The translations under genes and the position numbers were made by a program. This document shows, piece after piece, positions 33,133-41,229 of a stretch of 64,000 nt of DNA. Below the pieces are notes generated by a model, which was given only the letters and a program-made list of their open reading frames with translations, was not told the origin of the DNA and did not search any database. This DNA is from Bradyrhizobium nivariense. Its GTDB lineage: Bacteria; Pseudomonadota; Alphaproteobacteria; Rhizobiales; Xanthobacteraceae. Every line of letters begins with the position of its first letter. The stretch's first letter is position 1. The stretch covers positions 1 to 64,000 of the forward strand of contig NZ_JARVWW010000027.1 of assembly GCF_029846715.1 (NCBI RefSeq). The letters run 5' to 3'.

Positions 33133-34341
33133 ATGAAAGCCGCTTTTGTCCTGGCCGTAGCGCTGGCTGGCTGCCTGTCCACGCCCGTCTCCGCGCAAAA
33201 ATCCTACGGTCCCGGCGTCACCGACACCGAGATCAAGATCGGCAACACCATGCCCTATAGCGGGCCTGCATCGCCGCTCGGCATCACCGGCAGGGTGATC
33301 TCGGCCTATTTCGACGAGGTCAACGACAAGGGCGGCGTCAATGGCCGCAAGCTCAATCTCTTGTCGCTCGACGACGCCTTCTCGCCGCCGAAGACCATGG
33401 AAGCGGCACGGCGGCTGGTCGAGGGCGACGGCGTCGCCTTCATCTTCGCCACCATGGGCACCGCGCCGAGTTCGGCGATCGCAAAATATCTCAACAGCAA
33501 CAAGGTGCCGCAGCTCTTCCTGATCAGCTCGGCCTCGAAGTGGAACGACCCCGCCAACATGCCCTGGTCGATGGCGCTGCCCTGGGCGCCGAACTACACC
33601 AGCGAGGCCGCGATCGACGTCGCCTATGCCCGCGCCAAGAACCCGAATGCGCGCTTTGCGGTGCTCTATCAGAACGACGACGCCGGCAAGGAATATCTGC
33701 GCGGCGTCAAGGAAGCGCTTGGTGCCGACGCGGACAAGGCGATCGCGATGGCGTCGAGCTTCGAGGTCGCCGATCCCACGATCGATTCCCAGGTGCTGAC
33801 GCTCGCCAACACCAAGGCCGACGTCTTCATGATCTATTCGGTGACGCCGCGCGCCTGCGCCCAGGCGATCCGCAAGGCGCATGAAGTCGGCTGGCAGGCC
33901 ACGCGCTTCCTCGCCTCGGGCTGCGCCAACAAGGCGACCGTGATGGTGCCGGCCGGCCTCGACGCCGGCAAGGGCGTGCTCTCGCTCGGCTCGCTCAAGC
34001 CGTTCGTCGCCGAGCCGAAGGACGATCCGGCGATGACGGCCTATACCGACTTCATGAAGAAGCGCCTGCCCAACGCCGACGTCAACAACGTCGCTGGCCT
34101 CTACGGCTACACGGTCGCCGAGGCACTGGTGGTCCTGCTCAAGCAGTGCAAGGACAATCTGACGCGCGAGAACATCATGGCGCAGGCGGCCAATCTGAAG
34201 AACGTGCCGCTGTCGCTGCTGATGCCTGGCATCACGCTCAACACCACGCCGCAGGATTTCCGCCCGATCAAGGACGGCTATATGCTCCAGTTCGACGGCA
34301 ACGACTGGATCGTCGCGAGCGAGCTGTTGCGCGGCACGTGA
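33133..34341 (+). CDS. ABC transporter substrate-binding protein (branched-chain amino acid/LivK type)
   Basis: 402-residue periplasmic binding protein of the Leu/Ile/Val-binding family. A signal peptide is visible, most likely cleaved after TPVSA; a LAGC sequence at residues 11-14 could alternatively be a lipobox. The mature part starts GPGVTDTEIKIGNTMPYSGPAS and shows DEVNDKGGVNGRK and YTVAEALVV-type features. Permease and ATPase genes are not adjacent, so it is an orphan binding protein as often found in Bradyrhizobium. Ligand cannot be inferred; many of these bind aromatic acids. GGGGAAG precedes the ATG. Confidence 0.88.
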   Translation: MKAAFVLAVALAGCLSTPVSAQKSYGPGVTDTEIKIGNTMPYSGPASPLGITGRVISAYFDEVNDKGGVNGRKLNLLSLDDAFSPPKTMEAARRLVEGDGVAFIFATMGTAPSSAIAKYLNSNKVPQLFLISSASKWNDPANMPWSMALPWAPNYTSEAAIDVAYARAKNPNARFAVLYQNDDAGKEYLRGVKEALGADADKAIAMASSFEVADPTIDSQVLTLANTKADVFMIYSVTPRACAQAIRKAHEVGWQATRFLASGCANKATVMVPAGLDAGKGVLSLGSLKPFVAEPKDDPAMTAYTDFMKKRLPNADVNNVAGLYGYTVAEALVVLLKQCKDNLTRENIMAQAANLKNVPLSLLMPGITLNTTPQDFRPIKDGYMLQFDGNDWIVASELLRGT

Positions 34342-34373
34342 TGGCAAGCCGGCTATCGCGGTTGATGATGGCG

Positions 34374-34501
34374 CATCCTTCGAGACGCCCGCTTTCGCGG
34401 GCTCCTCAGGATGAGGGCGGAATGCGTAGCGGCAGGTTCAACAGGCGCGAATCTCGCTTAGCCTCATCCTGAGGAGACCGCGGAGCGGTCGTCTCGAAGG
34501 G
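34374..34501. repeat. Palindromic repeat (CTCATCCTGAGGAG family), two modules
   Basis: CATCCTTCGAGACG..GGGCTCCTCAGGATGAGG and its inverse CCTCATCCTGAGGAG..GTCTCGAAGGGCG face each other across about 50 bases. The same family is at 11866-11979. It fills the spacer between the binding-protein gene and the acyl-CoA dehydrogenase gene. Confidence 0.75.
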
Positions 34502-34567
34502 CGAGGCGTGCGCTCCACCTACCACGGAAGGCAAAGTGCGATCACCCTTGGCGAACAGGAGAGCAGA

Positions 34568-35782
34568 ATGGACTTTCACCACTCCGAACGCTCGCTGGAG
34601 CTGCAGCAGCGCGTGCGCCAGTTCATGCGGACGCATGTCGAGCCGGTCGAGGAGTTCTATTACGAGCAGGTGAAGCCGGAAGCGACGCGCTACAAGACGC
34701 CGCAAGTGTTGCAGGATCTGAAGCGGCTGGCGCGGGAGCAGGGGCTCTGGAACCTGTTTCTCTCGGGCGCGCACGGCCCCGGGTTCTCCAATCTCGAATA
34801 TGCGCCCGTGAAGGAGATCATGGGCCGCATTCTCTGGGCGCCTGAAGTCTTCAACTGCTCGGCGCCCGACGTCGGCAACATGGAGGTCCTCGCCAACTAC
34901 GGCACGCCCGCGCAGCAGGAACGCTGGCTGAAGCCTCTGCTGGAGGGGCGCATCCGCTCCGGCTTCTCGATGACGGAGCCGCAAGTCGCCTCCAGCGACG
35001 CCACCAACATCCAGTGCGAGATCAAACGCGACGGCGGCGACTACGTCATCAACGGCCGCAAATGGTTCACCTCCGGCGCGATGAACGAGGATTGCGAGAT
35101 CCTGATCGTGATGGGCAAGACCGCGCCCGACGATCCCGACCGCCACCGCCAGCAGTCCATGATCCTGGTGCCCAGAAACACGCCCGGCGTGCGCATCGTG
35201 CGCGACATGCTGACCTACGGCTATGACGACGCGCCGGTCGGCCACCCCGAGATCGTCTACGAGAACGTCCGTGTGCCCGCGGAGAACATCCTGCTGGGCG
35301 AAGGCCGCGGCTTCGAGATCGCGCAAGGTAGGCTCGGCCCCGGCCGCATCCACCATTGCATGCGGCTGATCGGCTGCGCCCAGCGCGCGCTGGAATTGAT
35401 GTGCCAACGCGCGGTCTCCCGCACAGCCTTCGGCAAGCCGCTCGCAGACCAAGGCTCGGTGCGCGAAGACATCGCACACTCCTTCTGCGAGATCGCGCAG
35501 GCGCGCTTGCTCACACTGCAAGCCGCCGACAGGATGGATCGCGAGGGCAACAAGGCCGCGCGCGACCTGATCGCGGCCGCCAAGATCGTGGTGCCCAGCA
35601 TGGCCGCCCGAATCATCGACCGCGCCATCCAGATCCACGGCGCCGCCGGCGTCTCGCAGGATACCTTTTTGGCCCGCGCCTATGTCTACGCCCGCTTCAT
35701 CCGCATCGGCGACGGACCGGACCAGGTGCATCTGGCCGCGGTCGGCAAGGAGCTGATCAAGCGCGGCGGGGTGATGGCGTAG
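34568..35782 (+). CDS. Acyl-CoA dehydrogenase family protein (ACAD10/11-like)
   Basis: 404-residue FAD-dependent acyl-CoA dehydrogenase. Features: N-terminal helical domain starting MDFHHSERSLELQQRVRQFM, FSMTEPQVASSDATNI and KWFTSGAMNEDC (flavin and substrate site), GRGFEIAQGRLGPGRIHHCMR, and a C-terminal IQIHGAAGVSQDTFLARAY. The DFHHSE-type start and RLIGCAQRALE are typical of the ACAD10/11-like bacterial group acting on long or hydroxylated acyl-CoA. GGAG lies about 9 bases before ATG 34568. Appears to stand alone. Confidence 0.93.
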   Translation: MDFHHSERSLELQQRVRQFMRTHVEPVEEFYYEQVKPEATRYKTPQVLQDLKRLAREQGLWNLFLSGAHGPGFSNLEYAPVKEIMGRILWAPEVFNCSAPDVGNMEVLANYGTPAQQERWLKPLLEGRIRSGFSMTEPQVASSDATNIQCEIKRDGGDYVINGRKWFTSGAMNEDCEILIVMGKTAPDDPDRHRQQSMILVPRNTPGVRIVRDMLTYGYDDAPVGHPEIVYENVRVPAENILLGEGRGFEIAQGRLGPGRIHHCMRLIGCAQRALELMCQRAVSRTAFGKPLADQGSVREDIAHSFCEIAQARLLTLQAADRMDREGNKAARDLIAAAKIVVPSMAARIIDRAIQIHGAAGVSQDTFLARAYVYARFIRIGDGPDQVHLAAVGKELIKRGGVMA

Positions 35783-35923
35783 CAGGCAGCTTCCCGGGGA
35801 CTCGCGCAAAAATTGATGCTCGCATCTGGTCAGAAGGTAGCATGGTATGCTTTGGTGGACCGGATTATTTGGTGCGTCACCGCCGACGTTGTTGCGCTCG
35901 GCACATAAGCGAGCAGGTCAACA

Positions 35924-36886
35924 ATGTACAGTTTCGTTCCGAGCGGCCGGACTTCCGGCGCGCGATCCGTCGCGGCAATTTTCGCCTTTATTCTGACGAT
36001 CCTGATCATCTGTAGCGGCCGATCCGCGCTTGCGGCAGTCGAGCCCTTTCCCGCGGATTTCAAGATCGAGCGCATTTCGGTCAACGGCGTCACCCTGCAT
36101 GTCCGCGTTGGCGGACGCGGACCGGCGGTCGTACTCCTGCACGGCTTCGCCGACACGGGCGACATGTGGGCGCCGCTCGCCAAGGCGCTTTACAAGGACC
36201 ACACCGTGATCGTTCCAGACCTGCGCGGTATGGGGCTGTCGTCCCAACCCGCTGGCGGCTACGACAAGAAAAACCAGGGCGTCGACATCGCCATGGTCAT
36301 GGACAAGCTCAATGTCCAGAAGGTCGATCTCGTGACTCACGACATCGGCAACATGGTGGGTTATGCGCTCGCGGCGCAATATTCCGATCGCATCACGAAA
36401 TGGATCGTCATCGATGCGCCGCTGCCCGGCATCGGGCCATGGGACGAAATCCTGAAAAGCCCCATGCTATGGCATTTCAATTTCCGCGGCCCTGACGTCG
36501 ATCGCTTGGTCAAGGGCCGCGAGCGTATCTATCTCGACCGGTTCTACAACGAGCTATCGGCTGATCCCAAGGCAATCGACGAAGCGACTCGCAACCATTA
36601 CGCGAAACTGTACGCCCGGCCCGGTAACATGCATTACGCCTTCGAGCAGTTCGCGGCATTCGGGAAGGACGCCACCGACAACAAAGTTTTTGCCGGGAAC
36701 AAGTTGAACATGCCGATCCTTGCCCTTGGCGCCGAAAAGTCCTTTGGCAATCAGCAAGCTGCGATCATGCGCGAAGTCGGCACCAAGGTCGACGGCGGCA
36801 TCATCACCGGCTCCGGACATTGGATCATGGAAGAGCAGCCGGCGCAGACCGTGAGCAAGGTGCGCGCTTTCCTCGACGGGAAATGA
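35924..36886 (+). CDS. Exported alpha/beta hydrolase, epoxide-hydrolase-like
   Basis: 320-residue alpha/beta-hydrolase with an N-terminal signal peptide or anchor (ARSVAAIFAFILTILIICSG, about 13-32, cleavage likely near ALAAVE). The fold shows VVLLHGFADTGDMW, PDLRGMGLSS, and the nucleophile elbow THDIGNMVGYA with Asp140, as in epoxide hydrolases. The catalytic His is in ITGSGHWIMEEQP. Similar exported proteins include the CFTR-inhibitory-factor type epoxide hydrolases, but substrate is unknown here. Flanked by a 141-base spacer upstream and a VOC gene 78 bases downstream. GC content is a little lower than the neighbours. Confidence 0.85.
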   Translation: MYSFVPSGRTSGARSVAAIFAFILTILIICSGRSALAAVEPFPADFKIERISVNGVTLHVRVGGRGPAVVLLHGFADTGDMWAPLAKALYKDHTVIVPDLRGMGLSSQPAGGYDKKNQGVDIAMVMDKLNVQKVDLVTHDIGNMVGYALAAQYSDRITKWIVIDAPLPGIGPWDEILKSPMLWHFNFRGPDVDRLVKGRERIYLDRFYNELSADPKAIDEATRNHYAKLYARPGNMHYAFEQFAAFGKDATDNKVFAGNKLNMPILALGAEKSFGNQQAAIMREVGTKVDGGIITGSGHWIMEEQPAQTVSKVRAFLDGK

Positions 36887-36964
36887 TGGGCAAGCGCTTG
36901 GAACGAAGGCGCGATCGGATCGGACGGGCGATCGCTGGCATGTGGTCTGGAGGCAGTCCTTCGA

Positions 36965-37351
36965 ATGACAGCGATCGACAACGTTGAATGCATAACGCTT
37001 TTCGTGCCGGACCTGCACAGCGCCAAAACCTTCTACGAGGCTGTATTCTGCGGCAATTTCATCTACGAGGACGAGACCTCGGCGGTGCTCAAGCTGCGGA
37101 ACCTGATGATCAATCTTCTCGACGAGCGCGCCGCACCGGAGCTCATCAGGCCGCATCCGGTTGGGAGCCCGGGGGCGCCTCCGCGGCTCCTGTTGACCGT
37201 GTTGGTCGATGACGTCGATGCGTGTTGCGTGAAGCTTGCCGAGCGGCAAGTGCCGATCCTGAACGGACCGATCGACCGGCCATGGGGACGTCGGACCGCG
37301 GCGTTCCTGGATCCCGCCGGCCACGCGTGGGAGCTGGCTCATCCACTCTAA
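36965..37351 (+). CDS. VOC-family (glyoxalase/bleomycin-resistance-like) protein
   Basis: 128-residue single vicinal-oxygen-chelate domain protein. Two beta-alpha-beta-beta-beta repeats are visible: VECITLFVPDLHSAKTFYEAVF..AVLKLRNLMINLLDE, then LLLTVLVDDVDACCVKLAERQV..RTAAFLDPAGHAWELAHPL. The C-terminal Glu in HAWELA is a likely metal ligand. The reaction is unknown; this fold covers lyases, dioxygenases and antibiotic-binding proteins. Its stop codon lies within the left arm of a repeat hairpin that probably terminates transcription. Confidence 0.82.
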   Translation: MTAIDNVECITLFVPDLHSAKTFYEAVFCGNFIYEDETSAVLKLRNLMINLLDERAAPELIRPHPVGSPGAPPRLLLTVLVDDVDACCVKLAERQVPILNGPIDRPWGRRTAAFLDPAGHAWELAHPL

Positions 37352-37451
37352 AGCGCGATGAGATGAGGATGAATCATCATCGCGCTTTAGGTTGTTGTTT
37401 GAGCATGATCTTTTCGGAAAACCGCTTCGCACTTTTCCGGATCATGCTTTA
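37349..37451. repeat. Rhizobiales intergenic repeat (AAAGCGCGATGA / GAGCATGATC type)
   Basis: Two hairpin modules: TAAAGCGCGATGA..TCATCGCGCTTTA (37349-37389), whose first bases are the VOC stop codon, and GAGCATGATCTTTTCGGAAA..TTTTCCGGATCATGCTTTAG (37401-37451). This two-module element is, from memory, widespread between Bradyrhizobium genes. Confidence 0.8.
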
Positions 37452-37564
37452 GGCAGCAAGAGGTCGCGCATGGCGCGTGTCGTTGCCGGGCCCGACGTGC
37501 TCCGTATCGAGGATGTGGATATCGCCGCCGGGAGCCCGCGGTGCGATCAGCTGGATGATGACAT

Positions 37565-37690
37565 CATGCCAGTGTTTTGCCCGACGCGTCAAATTGATTT
37601 CGTAAAATCCGCAGCCGTCGCGTCGGGTAGTTAAGCCGTTGATATCGCTATCCCCGGCTACTGTGCATGGGGTTGTTTTCGCGTTTTTAT
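37565..37690. repeat. Bradyrhizobium repeat with TGTTTTGCCCGACGCGTCAAA core
   Basis: A non-coding segment beginning ATGCCAGTGTTTTGCCCGAC and running to about 37690 (ACTGTGCATGGGGTTGTTTT at 37660-37679). I recall this arrangement (GCCCGACG..CAAA, then CTACTGTGCATGGGGTTG) as a dispersed Bradyrhizobium repeat. The 21-base core (37573-37593) recurs exactly at 63978-63998 and, in shortened reverse form, near 549. Together with 37349-37451 it fills the 384-base gap between the VOC gene and the chemoreceptor gene. Confidence 0.65.
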
Positions 37691-37735
37691 GTTTGGGGCG
37701 TGCTCGCCGCTGGGCTCGCGGCGATAGGCGCGCCG

Positions 37736-39463
37736 TCATCCCGCCTTGGCGGTGCGGCTGTCCGACCGCAAATTCTGGAAGAACTTCTCCATCTCCCGCG
37801 ACAGCGTCTCCGCCGTCGCCGTCAGGCTGCTCGCCGCCGTCAGCACGGAGGATGCCGCCGTGTCGGTCTCGCCGATGGCGTCGCGGAGCGAGGTAATGTT
37901 GGCGACGAGGGTCTCGTTGCCTTGGGCAGCCGATTGCGCGTTGGACGAGATCTCGCGCGTGGCGGCGTCCTGCTGGCCGATGGCGCCGGCGATCGCCGAG
38001 GTGACGTCGTTGATCTCGCGCACCGCGCCGCCGATCTCGCGGACGGCGTCGACCGCGTTGCGGGTGGAGGACTGGATCATCGAGACGTTCTCGCTGATGT
38101 CGGCGGTCGCCTTCGCGGTCTGGCCTGCGAGTGCCTTGACTTCATGCGCGACGACGGCAAAGCCGCGGCCGGCGTCGCCCGCGCGCGCGGCTTCGATGGT
38201 GGCATTGAGCGCGAGCAGATTGGTCTGCTCGGCGATCGCCTGGATCGGGCTGAGCACGCCGTCGATGCGTTGGGTGGCCGCGGCAAGACTCTCGATCTCG
38301 GCGATCGATTTCTCGGTACGCTGGCCGGTCTGCGCGACCGCGCTTGCGCTCTGCCGCACCTGCCGGCCGATCTCGACCACCGATGCCGACAGCTCTTCGG
38401 CCGCGCCCGCCACCGCCGTGACGTTGTGGGAGGCCTGCTCGGTGGCGTTCGCCGCCGTGCCGGCGCGGCTGCTCGCGTCCGCGGTGACGCGGGTGATGGT
38501 CTGCGCCGTCTCGCGCATGACGGAGGCGTTGTCGCTGAGGCCGCGCATGATCGCGCCGATCGCCTCGCGAAACGCGTCGACGGATTGTTCGATGTGGCGG
38601 GCGCGCGCCTCGCGCGCGGCGGAGTCCTGCGAGACCTGCGAGGCGAGGTTGCGGTTGCGCCCCATCGCGTCCTGGAAGATCTGGATGGCGCGTGCCAGCG
38701 CGCCGATCTCGTCGGCGCGGTCAGAGTGCGGCACCACGACGTTCTCGGCGCCGTCGGCAACCTGCTTGATGGTCGCGGTGATGGCCGAGAGGGGACGGGC
38801 GATCGAGCGGGCGATGATGACGATGCCGATCACGACCAGGGCGAGCGCCACGCCTGCGAGGCAGGTCAGCACGAAGGAGAGGGTGCGGTTGGTCTCGGTC
38901 TCGTGCGCGATCTGCCTGCCGCGCTCGGCATAGACCTTGGACAGCGCCTCGAGATCCTTGTTCAACGCGGAGCGCACGGCGCGGTTGGCGTCGTTGTCGC
39001 CCCATTCGCGGCCCGCGGCCGCATTGATCTCGACGCCGCGGCGCACCAGCTCCTTGCGGAACTCGACGAACTGCTCGATGCGCTTCTTGAAGGCGGCGAA
39101 CTGCTCGGCATCGTCAGCCTTGACGATGGTCTCCCAGCGCTTCACGACGTCGAGGATCTGGGCGTTGAACTTGAGCAGGCCCTCGCCGTATTTTTTCACC
39201 ACGGCAGGCTCGGTCGACATGTAGACGCCGCGCGATTCCATCACGACCGCGTAGACCAGCGAGTTGACCCGCTCGACGTTGAGCGCGGCGGCGTTCGCCG
39301 TCTCGATCGCGCTGGTCAGGTCGGCGCCGCGGCGGCTGTTGTAGTCGGACAGCATCGCGATCGCCGCCGTGAGCAGCGCGAACAGCGCGAAGATTGCATA
39401 GAGCTTGTTGGCAAGCGTGAAGCGGCCGGCCAGGCCGGCATTCCCAGAGCGTTCGGTTGTCAT
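37736..39463 (-). CDS. Methyl-accepting chemotaxis protein
   Basis: 575-residue chemoreceptor. Order: N-terminal TM helix (about 17-40, LYAIFALFALLTAAIAML), periplasmic four-helix-type sensor region (about 45-185), second TM helix (FVLTCLAGVALALVVIGIVI), HAMP (ARSIARPLSAITATIKQVADG), and a cytoplasmic signalling domain with the hairpin tip IAEQTNLLALNATIEAARAG..GFAVVAHEVKALA. The short periplasmic helical bundle resembles HBM/4HB-MCP-type sensors. ATG 39463 starts the conserved region; an upstream extension to 39514 is Arg/Pro-rich. It is divergent from eutB, so it could sense ethanolamine or a related amine, but this is inference only. Confidence 0.93.
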   Translation of the reverse strand: MTTERSGNAGLAGRFTLANKLYAIFALFALLTAAIAMLSDYNSRRGADLTSAIETANAAALNVERVNSLVYAVVMESRGVYMSTEPAVVKKYGEGLLKFNAQILDVVKRWETIVKADDAEQFAAFKKRIEQFVEFRKELVRRGVEINAAAGREWGDNDANRAVRSALNKDLEALSKVYAERGRQIAHETETNRTLSFVLTCLAGVALALVVIGIVIIARSIARPLSAITATIKQVADGAENVVVPHSDRADEIGALARAIQIFQDAMGRNRNLASQVSQDSAAREARARHIEQSVDAFREAIGAIMRGLSDNASVMRETAQTITRVTADASSRAGTAANATEQASHNVTAVAGAAEELSASVVEIGRQVRQSASAVAQTGQRTEKSIAEIESLAAATQRIDGVLSPIQAIAEQTNLLALNATIEAARAGDAGRGFAVVAHEVKALAGQTAKATADISENVSMIQSSTRNAVDAVREIGGAVREINDVTSAIAGAIGQQDAATREISSNAQSAAQGNETLVANITSLRDAIGETDTAASSVLTAASSLTATAETLSREMEKFFQNLRSDSRTAKAG

Positions 39464-39604
39464 GGTTTTCAGGGCCCCAATGGCCGGGAGCGGCCGGAGA
39501 GCGCGGTCGTACAAATTGATGCAAAACTATGCAGAACGAAGATGGATGCGGCGTTAACGCGGGGGTTGGACCCCTTCGCCCTTGGTCGAAAGAAAGGTAA
39601 GATA

Positions 39605-39637
39605 TTTCAGCGTCTTGATCTGAAGGTATAGTTTCAG
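39605..39637. promoter_or_regulatory. TTTCAG/CTGAA repeats between chemoreceptor and eutB
   Basis: TTTCAG (39605-39610), CTGAA (39620-39624) and TTTCAG (39632-39637) form two overlapping inverted pairs 58-90 bases before the eutB start. They lie in the divergent spacer shared with the chemoreceptor gene. They could be operator half-sites; no known family consensus is matched. No B12 riboswitch box was found in this spacer. Confidence 0.3.
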
Positions 39638-39694
39638 GATCGCTTGAAGTTTGCCCTGGACGCGGTCATTGGCCGACGAACCCCGGAGGGACCC

Positions 39695-41077
39695 TTGGTC
39701 TACCGCCACACCATCGATGCCACGACCTACACGTTCCCGGATTTGCGCGACCTGCTCGCCAAGGCGACCCCGCCGCGCTCCGGCGACCGGCTCGCCGGGA
39801 TCGCCGCCGCCAGCGCCGAACAGATGATCGCGGCGCGGATGGCGCTGGCCGACGTCCCGCTCGGGCAGTTCTTGCAGGAAGCCGTCGTCCCCTACGAGGC
39901 CGACGAGGTCACCCGCCTCGTCATCGACAGCCACGACGCCAACGCCTTCGCGCCGGTGGCCTCGCTGACCGTCGGCGCCTTCCGCGACTGGCTGTTGTCG
40001 GATGCCGCGACGCCCGAAATCCTGCGCAAGCTGGCAGGCGGCATCACGCCGGAGATGGCGGCCGCAGTCTCAAAGCTGATGCGCAACCAGGATTTGATCC
40101 TGGCGGCACGGAAATGCGAGGTCACCACCGCTTTCCGCAACACCATCGGCCTGAAGGGGCGGATGAGCACCCGGCTCCAGCCCAACCATCCCTTTGACGA
40201 CGCCAGGGGCATCACCGCCTCCATCCTCGACGGCATCCTGCTCGGCGCCGGCGATGCCTGCATCGGCATCAACCCGGCCAGCGATGACCCGGCCGTAATC
40301 GGCCAATTGCTGCGGCTGCTCGACGAGATCATCGCGCGACTGAAGATCCCGACGCAGGCCTGCGTGCTGACCCATGTCACCACGACGCTGTCGCTGATCG
40401 GGCAGGGCGTGCCGGTCGACCTCGTCTTCCAGTCGGTCGCCGGCACCGAGGCCGCCAACCGCAGTTTCGGCATCGACCTCGCGCTTCTGAAGGAGGCGCA
40501 GGAGGCCGGGCTGTCGCAGAGGCGCGGTACGGTCGGCCAGAACGTGATGTATTTCGAGACCGGCCAGGGCTCGGCGCTGTCGGCCAATGCCCATCACGGC
40601 GTCGACCAGCAGACCTGCGAGGCGCGCGCCTATGCGGTGGCCCGCGCCTTTGCCCCGCTGCTGGTCAACAGCGTGGTCGGCTTCATCGGTCCGGAATATC
40701 TCTACGACGGCAAGGAAATCATCCGGGCGGGGCTGGAGGATCACTTTTGCGGCAAGCTGCTCGGCCTGCCGCTCGGGATCGACATCTGCTACACCAACCA
40801 TGCCGAGGCGGACCAGGACGACATGGATAATCTGCTGACGCTGCTCGCGGCCGCCGGCGTCACCTTCATCATGGGCGTTCCCGGCGCCGATGACGTCATG
40901 CTGAACTATCAGTCCACGTCCTTTCACGACGCGCTCTATGTCCGCGACGTCTTCTCCTTGCGCCGCGCGCCGGAGTTCGACGACTGGCTGGCGCAGTCCG
41001 GCATTGTGGGCACTGACTTCCGGCTTGCCGGCGATGCAGGCCTGCTGCCCGATTTTGCCTCCCGGCTGATCGCGTGA
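39695..41077 (+). CDS. eutB: Ethanolamine ammonia-lyase, large (heavy) subunit
   Basis: Catalytic TIM-barrel subunit of adenosylcobalamin-dependent ethanolamine ammonia-lyase, which converts ethanolamine to acetaldehyde and ammonia. 460 residues versus about 453 in E. coli. Visible: RSGDRLAGIAAAS, RLQPNHPFDD, GVGDA-like GAGDACIGINPASDD, VLTHVTTTLSLI, YFETGQGSALSANAHHGVDQ, GFIGPEYLYDGKEIIRAGLEDHF and CYTNHAEADQDD. The start is TTG 39695: GGAGG ends 6 bases upstream, and the protein then begins as E. coli EutB does. An earlier TTG at 39644 would add 17 residues. The hpnP gene follows after 152 bases, before eutC. No eutA reactivase or microcompartment genes are seen. Confidence 0.95.
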   Translation: MVYRHTIDATTYTFPDLRDLLAKATPPRSGDRLAGIAAASAEQMIAARMALADVPLGQFLQEAVVPYEADEVTRLVIDSHDANAFAPVASLTVGAFRDWLLSDAATPEILRKLAGGITPEMAAAVSKLMRNQDLILAARKCEVTTAFRNTIGLKGRMSTRLQPNHPFDDARGITASILDGILLGAGDACIGINPASDDPAVIGQLLRLLDEIIARLKIPTQACVLTHVTTTLSLIGQGVPVDLVFQSVAGTEAANRSFGIDLALLKEAQEAGLSQRRGTVGQNVMYFETGQGSALSANAHHGVDQQTCEARAYAVARAFAPLLVNSVVGFIGPEYLYDGKEIIRAGLEDHFCGKLLGLPLGIDICYTNHAEADQDDMDNLLTLLAAAGVTFIMGVPGADDVMLNYQSTSFHDALYVRDVFSLRRAPEFDDWLAQSGIVGTDFRLAGDAGLLPDFASRLIA

Positions 41078-41229
41078 CGCGGCGGAGGCACCCGGCGGCT
41101 TGAGGAAACCATTGGCGCCTCTCGGAATTATGCTCATGCCACAATATTGAGAAATTCCGGCGACAGCATTACGCTATATGTCTGGCTGGCAATTTCCGCA
41201 GCTATGTCGAGCGTGGCGGGGGAGCTTTG

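Noticed and set aside
37667..39631. 654-aa plus-strand frame opposite the chemoreceptor
   Set aside because: Gly/Arg/Asp-rich shadow of the MCP gene; its opposite strand has the conserved signalling hairpin.
39464..39694. Cobalamin riboswitch upstream of eutB/hpnP
   Set aside because: Expected because both enzymes need B12, but no B12-box-like sequence or matching structure was seen.
41078..41229. Possible EcfG (GGAAC-N16/17-CGTT) promoter before hpnP
   Set aside because: The nearest match, GGAAA with AATT at the right distance, misses several consensus positions; not strong enough to annotate.
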